From Bradyrhizobium sp. WSM1417 (GTDB lineage Bacteria > Pseudomonadota > Alphaproteobacteria > Rhizobiales > Xanthobacteraceae), in NCBI RefSeq assembly GCF_000515415.1, contig NZ_KI911783.1:3338392-3402391 (forward strand): 64,000 nucleotides of DNA, written 5' to 3'. The notes beneath the pieces were generated by a model. The model was given only the letters and a program-made list of their open reading frames with translations, did no database searches and was not told the origin of the DNA. The translations under genes were made by a program, and so were the position numbers. Each line of letters begins with the position of its first letter. Position 1 is the stretch's first letter. Below, piece by piece: positions 43,967-52,528 of this stretch.

Positions 43967-45325
43967 CTATCTCGTCATGTGCGCGGTCAGCGGATGGCTG
44001 CCGGCATTGCTGAAGAAGGCCGCCTCTTCGGCGGTCGCCTCCAGCAGCTGCTCGTCCTGGTGGTAGACGTCGTTGCGGAACTGGACGGTCTGATCCTTGG
44101 TCATCCACGCCGTGAGATAGATCCAGGCCACCGGGACCTTCTTCACCATGGCGACGTCGAGATGCTGGCCGCTAGCGATTTCCGCGTCGATCGCGGCGCG
44201 GCTCCATTTCGGCTGGTCCTTCAAGAGCCAGGCGGCGAGATCGCGCACATTGTCGACGCGCGAGCAGCCATGGGAATCGAAGCGGTAATCATCGCTGAAC
44301 AGATTGCGCTGGTTGGTGTCGTGCATGTAGACCGAATAGGAATTCGGCATGTCGATCTTGACCGCGCCGAGCGCGTTGAACGTGCCGTTGTGCTGGCGCA
44401 CGGTGAAATTCGGCGTATGCGTGCCCGACCAGTCGACTGAATTCGGGTCGATCGGATTATCGTGGGCGTCGAGCACCTCCATGTGCATGCGCGACAGATA
44501 GCTGGGATCCTTGCGCATATGCGCGGAGATCTCGGTCTTGGCGATCGAGGAGGGCACCGTCCAAGTCGGATTGAGAACGACACTGCTGATCTGGGCCGTC
44601 AGCGTCGGCGAGGGCTTTTCGGTCTTGCCGACGATCACGCGATAACGCCTTACCACGACGTCGTTCTCGACCGCTTCGGCGAAGGCGGCGGGGATGTTGA
44701 CGACGACATAGCGCTGGCCGAAGCCGAAATTCATGTTCTCGAGCCGCTGGAGCGAAGCCTCCAGCTGCCGGATGCGCTTCTGCACCGGCACGTTCATCGC
44801 CGCAATCGTGCGCGGCGTCACCGTTCCGGTCGGCGCGAGGCCGTGGCGGGCCTGGAAGCGTTTCACGGCGTCGGCGAGATCCTGGTCGAAGGCGCCGCTC
44901 GCCTTGTCGGCGGCAAGATCGCCGGAGACGATCAGCCGCTTGCGCAGGATATCGTCGTTGGCGCCCTGGGCGCCGGGCGCGAATTTGGCGTCTGCCGGGA
45001 TCGCCGGCCAGCCGCCGCGCACGGCAAGATCGGAATAGCTCAGCGCCGCATCCTTGATGCGCTGGGCGGAGCCCTCGTCATAGGTCGGCTCGTGCGTCAG
45101 CGCGAGCGCCGCGGCCGAGCGGCTCTCTGCCGTCGAAGCGGACACTGGCGCGGCAGTTTTCGGTGCGGCTGCGTGGGCCGGATTGGCGGTGGCCGGCACC
45201 GTGCCAACCGCAGTCGCCGGCTTGGGCCCGGCCTGTCCAATCGTCTCGGTCTGAGCAAGCGCAGAGGCGCTCGCAAGCATGCCGACGGCAATGATCATCG
45301 CATGGCGTTTCGACATGTGTCCCAT
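43967..45325 (-). CDS. L,D-transpeptidase (YkuD) with peptidoglycan-binding domain
   Basis: 452 residues: signal peptide (AMIIAVGMLASASALAQ), an Ala/Pro-rich linker (about 30-75), a PG_binding_1-type helical domain (DLADAVKRFQARHGLAPTGTVTPRTIAAMNV) and a YkuD catalytic domain. The active site is MHDTNQRNLF...DSHGCSRVDN, with the cysteine and upstream histidine of the family; the residue after Cys is Ser where Ile/Val is usual. It forms 3-3 crosslinks in peptidoglycan or attaches proteins to it in the periplasm. Start ATG 45325 or 45316; GGGGG lies just upstream. Confidence 0.9.
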   Translation of the reverse strand: MGHMSKRHAMIIAVGMLASASALAQTETIGQAGPKPATAVGTVPATANPAHAAAPKTAAPVSASTAESRSAAALALTHEPTYDEGSAQRIKDAALSYSDLAVRGGWPAIPADAKFAPGAQGANDDILRKRLIVSGDLAADKASGAFDQDLADAVKRFQARHGLAPTGTVTPRTIAAMNVPVQKRIRQLEASLQRLENMNFGFGQRYVVVNIPAAFAEAVENDVVVRRYRVIVGKTEKPSPTLTAQISSVVLNPTWTVPSSIAKTEISAHMRKDPSYLSRMHMEVLDAHDNPIDPNSVDWSGTHTPNFTVRQHNGTFNALGAVKIDMPNSYSVYMHDTNQRNLFSDDYRFDSHGCSRVDNVRDLAAWLLKDQPKWSRAAIDAEIASGQHLDVAMVKKVPVAWIYLTAWMTKDQTVQFRNDVYHQDEQLLEATAEEAAFFSNAGSHPLTAHMTR

Positions 45326-45550
45326 CTTCCCCCTGAGAGCGAGGCCCGGGCGGGCGCTCGCATCGGCAATTCCCCGGTTCGTCGTGCTGATTCGAGCAAT
45401 CGGCGGGAGGCTAGCGCCTCCCGGTTGCGGCTACCTTAAGCACGGCGCATCGCGAGCCCGGCACGTCGGACGGCGGTCTCTGGATTGGGTCGCGACAGGG
45501 CTGGAATGGGTTCGCGAAAACCGCGGGCGACGGCGGGAAAAATGGTCAAC

Positions 45551-45574
45551 AAAAAGGGGCGGTCATGCCGCCCC
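45551..45574 (-). terminator. Intrinsic terminator after the XRE gene
   Basis: Read on the minus strand: GGGGCGG, loop CATGA, CCGCCCC, then TTTTT (45555-45551). A 7-bp GC stem plus T tract is a canonical Rho-independent terminator, 115 nt after the XRE stop. Confidence 0.75.
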
Positions 45575-45619
45575 GAGAAGTCCGCGCACGCGCGGGCCGG
45601 ATATATCTCGTCCGGTCTC

Positions 45620-45658
45620 GTTCAATCCAGCCGCGCCCCGTGACGCGGCGGATTGAAC
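45620..45658. repeat. Long hairpin downstream of XRE gene
   Basis: GTTCAATCC-A-GCCGCG pairs with CGCGGCGGATTGAAC (stem about 15 bp with one bulged A, 8-nt loop). Together with the terminator at 45551-45574 it occupies the 364-nt gap between the L,D-transpeptidase and XRE genes; I see no gene there. It may protect the 3' end of the regulator mRNA. Confidence 0.55.
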
Positions 45659-45688
45659 ATCGGGCGGAAAGGCGCGAACGCCGACGGC

Positions 45689-46093
45689 TCAGGCTTCGTT
45701 CGCTGCGATCGATTCCATCAGCGAGACGAGCTGACGCTGCACCGTCTGGTCCTTGATCTTGCTGTAGGCGCGCAGCAGGCGGAGGCTGAAGGCCGAGTCC
45801 AGGAAGAGCAGGCTCTCGACTTCGCGCGCCTTGTTGTCGCCGTCATAGAAGAAGGTCACGGGCACATCGAGGGCGGTGGCGATCTGCTGAAGCCGGGCCG
45901 CGCCGACGCGATTGACGCCCTTCTCGTACTTCTGGACCTGCTGGAAACTGACGCCGAGCTTCTCGCCGAGCTCGGCCTGCGAGACCTTCATCTCGACGCG
46001 CCGCAGACGGATTCGCTTGCCCAGCTCAATGTCCGGCTTGCCGGCACTGCGCTGCTTCATTCTCTTCGCCGCTGTCTTCATCTTTTTTCTCAT
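45689..46093 (-). CDS. XRE-family helix-turn-helix regulator (PraR-like)
   Basis: 134 residues: a basic N-terminus, then an HTH_3 domain (LGKRIRLRRVEMKVSQAELGEKLGVSFQQVQKYEKGVNRVGAARLQQIATAL) and a C-terminal region (DVPVTFFYDGD...LLRAYSKIKDQTVQRQLVSLMESI). This is the layout of PraR-type regulators of rhizobia, which control biofilm, quorum-sensing or symbiotic genes; assignment to that group is by resemblance. Its ATG overlaps the LysR stop (ATGA), so it is translationally coupled to that gene. Confidence 0.85.
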   Translation of the reverse strand: MRKKMKTAAKRMKQRSAGKPDIELGKRIRLRRVEMKVSQAELGEKLGVSFQQVQKYEKGVNRVGAARLQQIATALDVPVTFFYDGDNKAREVESLLFLDSAFSLRLLRAYSKIKDQTVQRQLVSLMESIAANEA

Positions 46094-47136
46094 CGGTCTT
46101 CGGTTGAAAACCCCCCGAAGAGCTGGGTCAGGGGTTCGCCCATATACTCGTCCTTGAATTCATGCGGGTGCACGAACTCTTCCTTAAACCACGGGAAACG
46201 CGCCGGATTGAAGGCTTCGATCAGCCAGTCAATCATGTGCCGCACGCGCGGAATCCGGCCGCTACCAGGATGGTAGGACAACCAGATATCCAGCGATCTG
46301 TTCAGCTCGACTTCCAGTGGAATCAACTTCCCGCCAAGCGCAACGGCGTAGCTCGGGAACACGCCGATTCCGGCGCCATTCGCGACCGCCCAGTAATTGG
46401 CGCTCGAGACGTTGGTCTTCATGACCAGAAGGTCACGCTCCGGAACGCCGGGGAAGAAGCTCTCGAAAGTTTGCTTGGCGTCGAGTTGGTCGGCGAACTG
46501 CAGCACCAGGCGGTGCTTGATCAACTCCATCGCCGAACGCGGCGCGCCATGTTTTGAAATGTACTTCTCGGAGGCCCAGAACATCAGATGCATGCGGCCG
46601 AGCCGCACCAGCTTGACGTCGAGCGCCGAAGGCCGCGACAGGTGAATGGCGACGTCGGCCTCATGGCGAGAGACGTCGGCTGAACGCATCGCGCAATGCA
46701 GATCCACCAGGATCTTCGGATAGGCCTGCTGGAATTCGACCAGTCGCGGGGCGAGCCAGAATGTGCCAAGTCCCTCGGTGATGGCGACGCGGACCTCGCC
46801 GGACAGGGCGTTCGCCGTCGAATCGCTGGTGCGCAGCACGTCGAACGCCGCCGCCTCCATTTGCTCGACGGCGGAGACCACCAGCGCGCCTTCGTCGGTC
46901 AGGCGGGTGCCGTGGACGTCGCGGGTGAACAGGGTCGTGCCGGTCTGGCGTTCGAAATCATCGATCCGGCGGCGGACGGCGTTGATCGACAGCGACAGGC
47001 GCTCGGCCGCCGAGCGGAAACTTCCGCATCGGACGACTTCCAGGAAAATGCGCGCCGCATCCCAGTCCGACAGGCCGGTGATGTTTGTCTTTGGGCGTTC
47101 TTCCAGTGGAACGCCCCTTTCCGCCAAGGAGTGCAT
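46090..47136 (-). CDS. LysR-family transcriptional regulator
   Basis: 348 residues, longer than typical because of an N-terminal extension before the DNA-binding domain, which begins near residue 24 (WDAARIFLEVVRCGSFRSAAERLSLSINAVRRRIDDFERQTG). The effector domain spans about 110-315, and there is a C-terminal acidic/basic tail (WFKEEFVHPHEFKDEYMGEP). The start is at 47136; a later start nearer the HTH cannot be excluded. It overlaps the XRE gene downstream by 4 nt, an unusual pairing of two DNA-binding proteins in one operon. Target unknown. Confidence 0.86.
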   Translation of the reverse strand: MHSLAERGVPLEERPKTNITGLSDWDAARIFLEVVRCGSFRSAAERLSLSINAVRRRIDDFERQTGTTLFTRDVHGTRLTDEGALVVSAVEQMEAAAFDVLRTSDSTANALSGEVRVAITEGLGTFWLAPRLVEFQQAYPKILVDLHCAMRSADVSRHEADVAIHLSRPSALDVKLVRLGRMHLMFWASEKYISKHGAPRSAMELIKHRLVLQFADQLDAKQTFESFFPGVPERDLLVMKTNVSSANYWAVANGAGIGVFPSYAVALGGKLIPLEVELNRSLDIWLSYHPGSGRIPRVRHMIDWLIEAFNPARFPWFKEEFVHPHEFKDEYMGEPLTQLFGGFSTEDR

Positions 47137-47641
47137 ACAAGTCCCTTCGGGTCGCTAAACTGGCAGAATCTGGCGCAAACCACAACCACGGCGGGTTGGG
47201 GAACGACGAGTTTTGAACGTCATCCTTACTACGTCGCAGGTGGTATTGGGGTGCTGCCAGGGCGGGAACAAGGGCTGGGAATCGGGCAAACCATCGCCCG
47301 TGTGAGGGGTGTGGCGTGAGTTCCGTTGCGAGCCGTGACATGGCTGCGGGATCGTCGGCGCTGTCCGCAATAAAGGTCCTTGCGCGAAAGCCGGTGCCGC
47401 CTTCCGCGATGGATCAATTGCAGCACGCTAGGCGTTTTAAGATTGAGCGTTTTGCGACCGAGCGAGTCGACGCTGGCCCGCGGCGCGCAGCAATACTCGC
47501 CGGAACCGCGGTTTCAAGGCACCAACACACTGAAATCATATTCGGGGGCGCAGCGGCCTCGTGTTATCCTCGACGCTCCATGGGGGCCAAAGAGGTCGTC
47601 ACAACCACGTCTCACAGGCCGAATTAGCGGGAAGAACGCCG
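47137..47641. other. Intergenic region without a recognisable gene
   Basis: About 505 nt between the LysR gene and the small hypothetical gene. It holds the divergent promoters presumably. Short reading frames exist in several frames, but none has a ribosome site or protein-like composition. I see no tRNA, hairpin terminator or known box. Confidence 0.5.
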
Positions 47642-47908
47642 GTGTCGCATTCAGACGAACAGTTGCAGTCGGTGCTGGAAACGCTCGAAGAGTGCCGCAG
47701 GGTGCTCAACGAGAGCAACAGCCGCGAGTCGGCAGAGCTGCTGTCCATTGTCATCCTGGACGTGCGGATGAAACTCAAAGGAATTGACAGTGCCGACCTC
47801 AAGGCACTGTGCGACGAAATGCTGCGGACGGCCACGAGCGAACCGCAGCCCCCCTCCAAGCAGACGCAGGACCAGCCCCGGCGTCCGCTGCTCCGCGTGG
47901 TGAAGTAG
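47642..47908 (+). CDS. Small hypothetical cytoplasmic protein
   Basis: 88 residues from GTG 47642 with GGGAAG about 8 nt upstream; a longer frame from 47561 is less likely. The middle is helical (QLQSVLETLEECRRVLNESNSRESAELLSIVILDVRMKL...LKALCDEML) and the tail is Pro/Gln/Arg-rich. No signal peptide, no motif I recognise. It could be a small helical dimer. Its codon bias and amphipathic pattern suggest a real gene, but the function is unknown. Confidence 0.55.
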   Translation: MSHSDEQLQSVLETLEECRRVLNESNSRESAELLSIVILDVRMKLKGIDSADLKALCDEMLRTATSEPQPPSKQTQDQPRRPLLRVVK

Positions 47909-48114
47909 CCGCGCCGCCAAGTCTCGCTTTTTGGCGAGATTTGTGCGTGTCCCGATGCCGCATCTGTGATCACAGACGGCATCGGGAGGAGCCCTGGTTT
48001 TGTGCGCCTCTGTTGCGCATTCGCTGGCATCGGCTACACCAGAGCCGGTTCGGCTCCGGGCCGCGCGCACTCCCCGCGCGCCGCGCCGGCGCCTGAGATG
48101 GCTCCGACTGCATC

Positions 48115-48846
48115 ATGCAAAATGTTTCGATCCCGGCGGCGCTGATTGCCGGCCTCGTCAGCTTCCTCTCCCCTTGCGTCCTGCCGCTGGTCCCGCCCTA
48201 CCTGATCTATCTGACGGGCGCGACGATCGAGCATGTCGAAAGCAACGAGCCCGCATCAGTCTCCAAACGCGCGATCATGATGTCGGCGCTCCTGTTCGTG
48301 CTCGGCTTCTCCACGGTGTTCGTGGCGCTCGGCGCCAGCGCCTCGCTGATCGGTGGGCTGATCCGCGCCTGGTCGGCCGAACTCTCGATCCTCGCCGGCG
48401 TCGTCATCATCGTCATGGGCCTGCATTTCCTCGGCCTGACGCGCATTGGCCTGTTGATGCGCGAGGGACGCTTGACCGCGCCCAAGCCCGTCGGCCTCTG
48501 GGGGGCTTATGTGATGGGGCTCGCCTTTGCCTTTGGCTGGACGCCCTGCATCGGCCCGATCCTTGCCGCGATCCTCTCGGTCGCCGCGGCCGAGGCGACG
48601 GTGACGAAGGGCGCCGGCCTGCTAGCGGTCTATTCGGCCGGCCTCGGCATCCCCTTCCTGATCGCCGCCCTGATGATCGAGCAATTTTCGACCCTGTTCG
48701 CGCGCATGAAGGGCCATCTCGTCAATGTCGAGCGCGCCATGGGCGTCCTGATGGTGATCACCGGCATCGGCTTCCTCACCGGCGCGGTCTCGAATGTGAG
48801 CATCTGGCTGCTCGAGACGTTTCCGGCGTTGCAGACGATCGGCTAG
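48115..48846 (+). CDS. ccdA: CcdA, cytochrome c biogenesis thiol-disulfide carrier
   Basis: 243 residues with six membrane helices and the two redox cysteines Cys21 (LSPCVLPLVPPYL) and Cys145 (GWTPCIGPIL). CcdA carries electrons from cytoplasmic thioredoxin across the membrane to keep apocytochrome c cysteines reduced. That is consistent with a strain that makes many c-type cytochromes such as FixO and FixP, although ccdA is not beside other ccm genes here. The 3' end overlaps the convergent enolase-superfamily gene by 4 nt. Confidence 0.92.
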   Translation: MQNVSIPAALIAGLVSFLSPCVLPLVPPYLIYLTGATIEHVESNEPASVSKRAIMMSALLFVLGFSTVFVALGASASLIGGLIRAWSAELSILAGVVIIVMGLHFLGLTRIGLLMREGRLTAPKPVGLWGAYVMGLAFAFGWTPCIGPILAAILSVAAAEATVTKGAGLLAVYSAGLGIPFLIAALMIEQFSTLFARMKGHLVNVERAMGVLMVITGIGFLTGAVSNVSIWLLETFPALQTIG

Positions 48847-49979
48847 GCGTCCGCCGCAAACCGCGCCAGCGCCTCGCGGTCGATCTCGATGCCGAGGCCC
48901 GGCCCCTCGGGCACCCGCACGACGCCCCTCGCATGCTCGATCGGCTCCTTCAAAATCGCCTGCCGGATCGGATGTTCGGTGCGATCGAACTCGAGCATCG
49001 GTTCGAGCGGGGCCAGCGAGGTCGGCGTGTGCGAGGGCAGCACGGCGAGCAGCTGGAGCGAGGCGGCGATCGCGATGCCGGTGCCCCAGACGTGCGGATT
49101 GTAGCGGATGCCGAACGCCTCGCTCATGTCGGCGATCTTCTTGCATTCGGAAAGACCACCTGCCGCGCAGGTGTCGGGCTGGGCGATGTCAAGCGCGTGC
49201 GAGACGAACAGCTCACGGAAGCCGAAGCGCGTGAATTCGCACTCGCCGCCGGCGACCGGAATCGTAAGCGCGGATTTCACCGCGCGATAGCCCGCGATGT
49301 CCTCCGGCGGCACCGGCTCCTCGAACCATCCGATGTCATGGCGCTCGATCAGGTGGCCGAGCCGGATCGCCGCGACCGCGTCATAGGCGTGGTTCGCATC
49401 GACCATCAGCGCGACATCGGGGCCGATCGCCTCGCGCACCGCGCGGGTGACCGCGGCATCCTCCGCGATGCCGAAACCGACCTTCAGCTTCACGGCGCGG
49501 AATCCTTCGGCGGCATAACCCGCCGCTTCCTCCGCCAGATAGTTCAGCGGATCGCCTGACTTGCGCCGGTAAAGACCGGTCGCATAGGCCGCAACCTGCT
49601 TGCGCGCGCCGCCGCCGAGAAGCTGATGCACGGGTACGCCAAAATGCTTGCCCTTGATGTCCCATAGCGCGATGTCAATGCCGCTCATCCCCTGGATCAC
49701 GACGCCCTTCTGGCCGTGATCCCGCAGGCGCGCATAGACCATCTGCCACAGCACGTCGGTACCCAACGGATCCTCGCCGATCAGCCACGGAGCGATACTC
49801 TGCACCACCGCCGCCGTGATGCGCGCCGGGCCATAGCATTCACCCCATCCGACAAGACCATTGTCGGTCTCGATCTCGACCAGCATCGCGGTGCGCGTGT
49901 CGTACCAGGCGCGCGAATAGGCAAAGGGCTGCGACAGCTTTGCTTCGAGAATGTGCGTGCGAACCCTAGTGATCATCAT
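48843..49979 (-). CDS. Mandelate racemase/muconate lactonising enzyme family protein
   Basis: 378 residues of the enolase superfamily. Catalytic features are the K-x-K lysine pair (AVKLKVGFG), metal ligands in MVDANHAYD, WFEEPVPPEDI and AGGECEF, and the His base in NPHVWGTGIA. A Lys/His dyad of this kind is the mandelate racemase subgroup pattern, so it probably racemises or dehydrates a hydroxy or sugar acid. The substrate cannot be read from sequence. No sugar-acid transporter is adjacent. The HWE kinase stop lies 13 nt upstream, in the same direction. Confidence 0.87.
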   Translation of the reverse strand: MMITRVRTHILEAKLSQPFAYSRAWYDTRTAMLVEIETDNGLVGWGECYGPARITAAVVQSIAPWLIGEDPLGTDVLWQMVYARLRDHGQKGVVIQGMSGIDIALWDIKGKHFGVPVHQLLGGGARKQVAAYATGLYRRKSGDPLNYLAEEAAGYAAEGFRAVKLKVGFGIAEDAAVTRAVREAIGPDVALMVDANHAYDAVAAIRLGHLIERHDIGWFEEPVPPEDIAGYRAVKSALTIPVAGGECEFTRFGFRELFVSHALDIAQPDTCAAGGLSECKKIADMSEAFGIRYNPHVWGTGIAIAASLQLLAVLPSHTPTSLAPLEPMLEFDRTEHPIRQAILKEPIEHARGVVRVPEGPGLGIEIDREALARFAADA

Positions 49980-49992
49980 TGCCGGCCTCCGT

Positions 49993-51501
49993 TCATCGCG
50001 CCTCGTCCAGCGCGCAAATCACCGTGCAGACCACGCCGCGGGGCAGGAAGTCGACGGTGGCCTCGCCGCCGAGCTGGTCGCGCGCACTGCGCTCGATCAG
50101 GCGCGAGCCGAAGCCGCGTTGCACCGGCGCCGTCACCGGCGGTCCGCCGATCTCGGTCCAGATCAGGCGCAGCCGCGGCTTCGGCGCCTCGGCAAGAACC
50201 TCCCACTCCAGCGTCACCCGGCCGGTCTCGTTGGACAGCGCGCCGTATTTCGCGGCGTTGGTGGCGATCTCGTGCACGATCATCGACAGCACCACGGCGA
50301 GCCGCGGCGACAGCGGCACCGCGGGGCCGGCCATGCGGATGCGCTCCGGATTATTCAGCAGGAACGGCCGAAGCGCGCGGGCGATCACGTCCCGCAGCTC
50401 GGAGCCCGCCCATTTCTCCTGGCTCAGCAAATTATGCGCCTCGGCCAGCGCGCCGAGCCGACCCTCGAATTTTACCCGCTCGTCCCGGCTGGCGCTGCGG
50501 AAGGTCTGCACCGCGATCGCCTGCATCAAGGCGAGCGTGTTCTTGACGCGATGGTTGAGCTCGTCGATCAGGAGATCGTGCAGCATCTCGCCGCGCGCGA
50601 TCGTGGTCGCCATCCTGACCGCGAAGGTCAGGCCTGTCAGCAGCAGGATGCCGCCGATAAAACTGGTGATCGCGATGTTGCGCCAGAGCGGAGCGATCAG
50701 CGAGCTCTCGGCGACGCCGGCCACGATGGTCCAGCCGGTCAGCCGCGACCTTGTATAGACGGTGGACAACGCGACACCGTCGAGCGAAACCGTCGAGAGT
50801 GCGGCTTCCGACGTGCGCAACATACTCTCGTACAGCGTGCCGGTAGCCCGCTTGCCGAAGATCTCCGTAGGGCTCGGCGTGCGCGCGAACACGATGGCCT
50901 TGGTGTCGAGCAGGGAAACCGTCCAATCCCGATCGGGCCGCTGCTTCTCGACCAGGTGCTGAAAGGTGCTGATCGGCGGGCTGAAGCAGAGGTCGTAGAT
51001 CACTTCGCCGTCGCGGAGCACCGGAACCTCGACCGTAAGCACCTGCCGGCCGTTGACCGCGCCGGTGAACAGGTCGGAATATTGCGGCGACCTGGTCGCA
51101 AACACCTTTTCGATGATCTCCAGGTGGCCGCGTGGCGGCAGGCTTGCGGTGTCCTCCGTCGCGGAGGAGAACAGCAGTCGGCCCTTGCGATCGGAGATCA
51201 GCACCAGGCCGCCCTTGCCATACTGATCGACGAAGCCGAGGGCGATGCGGCGAAAATTCTGGAAGTCGTCGTCGCGCAGCGAATTCGTCAGCGCCAGCAC
51301 TTGCAGGCCGCCGGTCATCCGCTGCACCTCGGAGTCCAGCACGAGGCGCATGCTGCGCACGTTCTCCAGCACGCGGCGGGTCGCGTCATTGCGATCCTGC
51401 TTGTAATTGTAAACGGCAATACCGACCGCGAAGACGATCAGCGGCAACATCGTTCCCGTGACCAGAAGAGCGAGCCGGACCGGCAAAGTGAGCTTTGACA
51501 A
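49993..51501 (-). CDS. HWE-type sensor histidine kinase with extracytoplasmic Cache domain
   Basis: 502 residues: membrane helix (about 8-30), periplasmic double-Cache-like sensor (about 35-275, LVLISDRKGRLLFSSATED; WTIVAGVAESSLIAPLW), second helix (about 278-300), then the kinase core. The phosphoacceptor segment DELNHRVKNTLALMQAI, the N box VHEIATNAAKYGALS and the WE pair (LEWEV) mark the HWE/HisKA_2 family, which often feeds the PhyR general-stress pathway or light/chemical responses. No response regulator is adjacent. Ligand unknown. Confidence 0.88.
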   Translation of the reverse strand: MSKLTLPVRLALLVTGTMLPLIVFAVGIAVYNYKQDRNDATRRVLENVRSMRLVLDSEVQRMTGGLQVLALTNSLRDDDFQNFRRIALGFVDQYGKGGLVLISDRKGRLLFSSATEDTASLPPRGHLEIIEKVFATRSPQYSDLFTGAVNGRQVLTVEVPVLRDGEVIYDLCFSPPISTFQHLVEKQRPDRDWTVSLLDTKAIVFARTPSPTEIFGKRATGTLYESMLRTSEAALSTVSLDGVALSTVYTRSRLTGWTIVAGVAESSLIAPLWRNIAITSFIGGILLLTGLTFAVRMATTIARGEMLHDLLIDELNHRVKNTLALMQAIAVQTFRSASRDERVKFEGRLGALAEAHNLLSQEKWAGSELRDVIARALRPFLLNNPERIRMAGPAVPLSPRLAVVLSMIVHEIATNAAKYGALSNETGRVTLEWEVLAEAPKPRLRLIWTEIGGPPVTAPVQRGFGSRLIERSARDQLGGEATVDFLPRGVVCTVICALDEAR

Positions 51502-51650
51502 ACGCGGGCGTCCCGGTTCCAGCGCAAGCGAGCGCCGGATTTATGATTTTGGGAGACCATAGGGGCGGGATTTGCGGCGCGCCATAATTTTTCGCATCCG
51601 GACGAGCCGCCCAGGGACAAGATTTCTGCAGCGCAGTCCGCGGCAGCGCC

Positions 51651-51743
51651 TCAGCTCATGCTGATTGCGGTCAGCAGCAGGCACATGGCGTAGACGGCAG
51701 CCAGGCTGAGCCCGGCGATCCGGGCTTCTCGATACGATTTCAT
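51651..51743 (-). CDS. 30-residue single-span membrane protein
   Basis: A short open frame MKSYREARIAGLSLAAVYAMCLLLTAISMS, split here as basic N-terminus (MKSYREAR) and a hydrophobic helix (IAGLSLAAVYAMCLLLTA). GGGAG lies 8 nt before the ATG. It stands alone between the HWE kinase promoter side and the DUF1236 gene. Such tiny proteins are usually missed. Function unknown; evidence is the ribosome site and the positive-inside membrane helix. Confidence 0.5.
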   Translation of the reverse strand: MKSYREARIAGLSLAAVYAMCLLLTAISMS

Positions 51744-51799
51744 AATTTCAACTCCCAGAGTGGGAGGCCGCCTTCGAGGCGGCCCCCCTTACACCTGGA

Positions 51800-52144
51800 T
51801 CAATCAATTTCCTGAACTACCGTGCGCGAGCCGGGATCGACGAGCATCACGCGATCGCCGGAGTAGACGTAGCGATACTTGGTCAGCGACGGACCCCAGT
51901 CTGCGGGAACGGCCTCGAGCTCGACGTCGCTCGGCACGGCCGCGCCGACAACGATCTTTTCCTTCGTCGTCACCGGGCGAATGCGGTGCTCGGTGACGTA
52001 GGATTTGATCTTGGTTCGGTATTGCGGCTCGATCTGAACGGTCGCCGCGTGACCGGTTCCGGTCGTCGTCACGACGGTCGATTGCGCGAAAGCACCGGTC
52101 GAAACCAGGACCGCCGCGGCGGAAAGCAGGAACAACTTCTTCAT
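51800..52144 (-). CDS. Secreted DUF1236 protein
   Basis: 114 residues: signal peptide MKKLFLLSAAAVLVSTGAFAQ, then the DUF1236-type core (QYRTKIKSYVTEHRIRPVTTKEKIVVGAAVP; VELEAVPADWGPSLTKYRYVYSGDRVMLVDPGSRTVVQEID). DUF1236 proteins are periplasmic, common in Rhizobiales and of unknown function. GAGGAGA precedes the ATG. A near-match EcfG promoter (GGAAC-N16-GGTT) lies 33-57 nt upstream, back to back with one for the next gene, so stress induction is likely. Confidence 0.85.
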   Translation of the reverse strand: MKKLFLLSAAAVLVSTGAFAQSTVVTTTGTGHAATVQIEPQYRTKIKSYVTEHRIRPVTTKEKIVVGAAVPSDVELEAVPADWGPSLTKYRYVYSGDRVMLVDPGSRTVVQEID

Positions 52145-52176
52145 CTCGTTCTCCTCGGTTGAATATGCGCCGCAAC

Positions 52177-52201
52177 AACCCCTCATCGCCGACAGCGTTC
52201 C
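52177..52201 (-). promoter_or_regulatory. EcfG-like promoter for the DUF1236 gene
   Basis: On the minus strand GGAAC (52201-52197), 16 nt, GGTT (52180-52177): one mismatch from GGAAC-N16/17-CGTT. It directs transcription toward the DUF1236 gene. Confidence 0.45.
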
Positions 52202-52209
52202 CGGCCCAG

Positions 52210-52235
52210 GGAACTAATTGCCGCTTTTTCCCGTT
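52210..52235 (+). promoter_or_regulatory. EcfG-type promoter for small secreted protein
   Basis: GGAAC (52210-52214), 17 nt, CGTT (52232-52235): an exact match to the EcfG consensus. The predicted start near 52242 is about 40 nt before the ATG at 52283. Confidence 0.65.
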
Positions 52236-52282
52236 TGTAGATGACCGGGCTGACCGGCTCGGGCTCTGGAGGAGGACGACAA

Positions 52283-52516
52283 ATGAAGTTGAAGATCGTA
52301 ACTGCAACACTGATGCTTACCGCAATATCCCTGCCGGCGTTCGCGGCGGACGAGTTCTACGTCGTGCAGGACGTCAAGACCAAGAAGTGCACCATCGTCG
52401 ACAAGAAGCCGACGGACACGTCGATGACCGTCGTCAGCCCGTCGGGCACCATCTACAAGTCGCGCACCGAAGCTGAAACCGGCATGAAGACCGTCAAGGT
52501 CTGCACGTCGAACTAA
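52283..52516 (+). CDS. Small secreted protein, general-stress linked
   Basis: 77 residues: signal peptide MKLKIVTATLMLTAISLPAFA, then EFYVVQDVKTKKCTIVDKKPT and GTIYKSRTEAETGMKTVKVCTSN with two cysteines that could pair. GGAGGAG lies 8 nt before the ATG. An exact EcfG promoter is just upstream. The pattern (short exported domain with a VQD...KKCTIV start) recurs among hypothetical proteins of Bradyrhizobium, from memory. Function unknown. The 26-residue gene follows after 12 nt. Confidence 0.82.
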   Translation: MKLKIVTATLMLTAISLPAFAADEFYVVQDVKTKKCTIVDKKPTDTSMTVVSPSGTIYKSRTEAETGMKTVKVCTSN

Positions 52517-52528
52517 GGAGGATGACAA

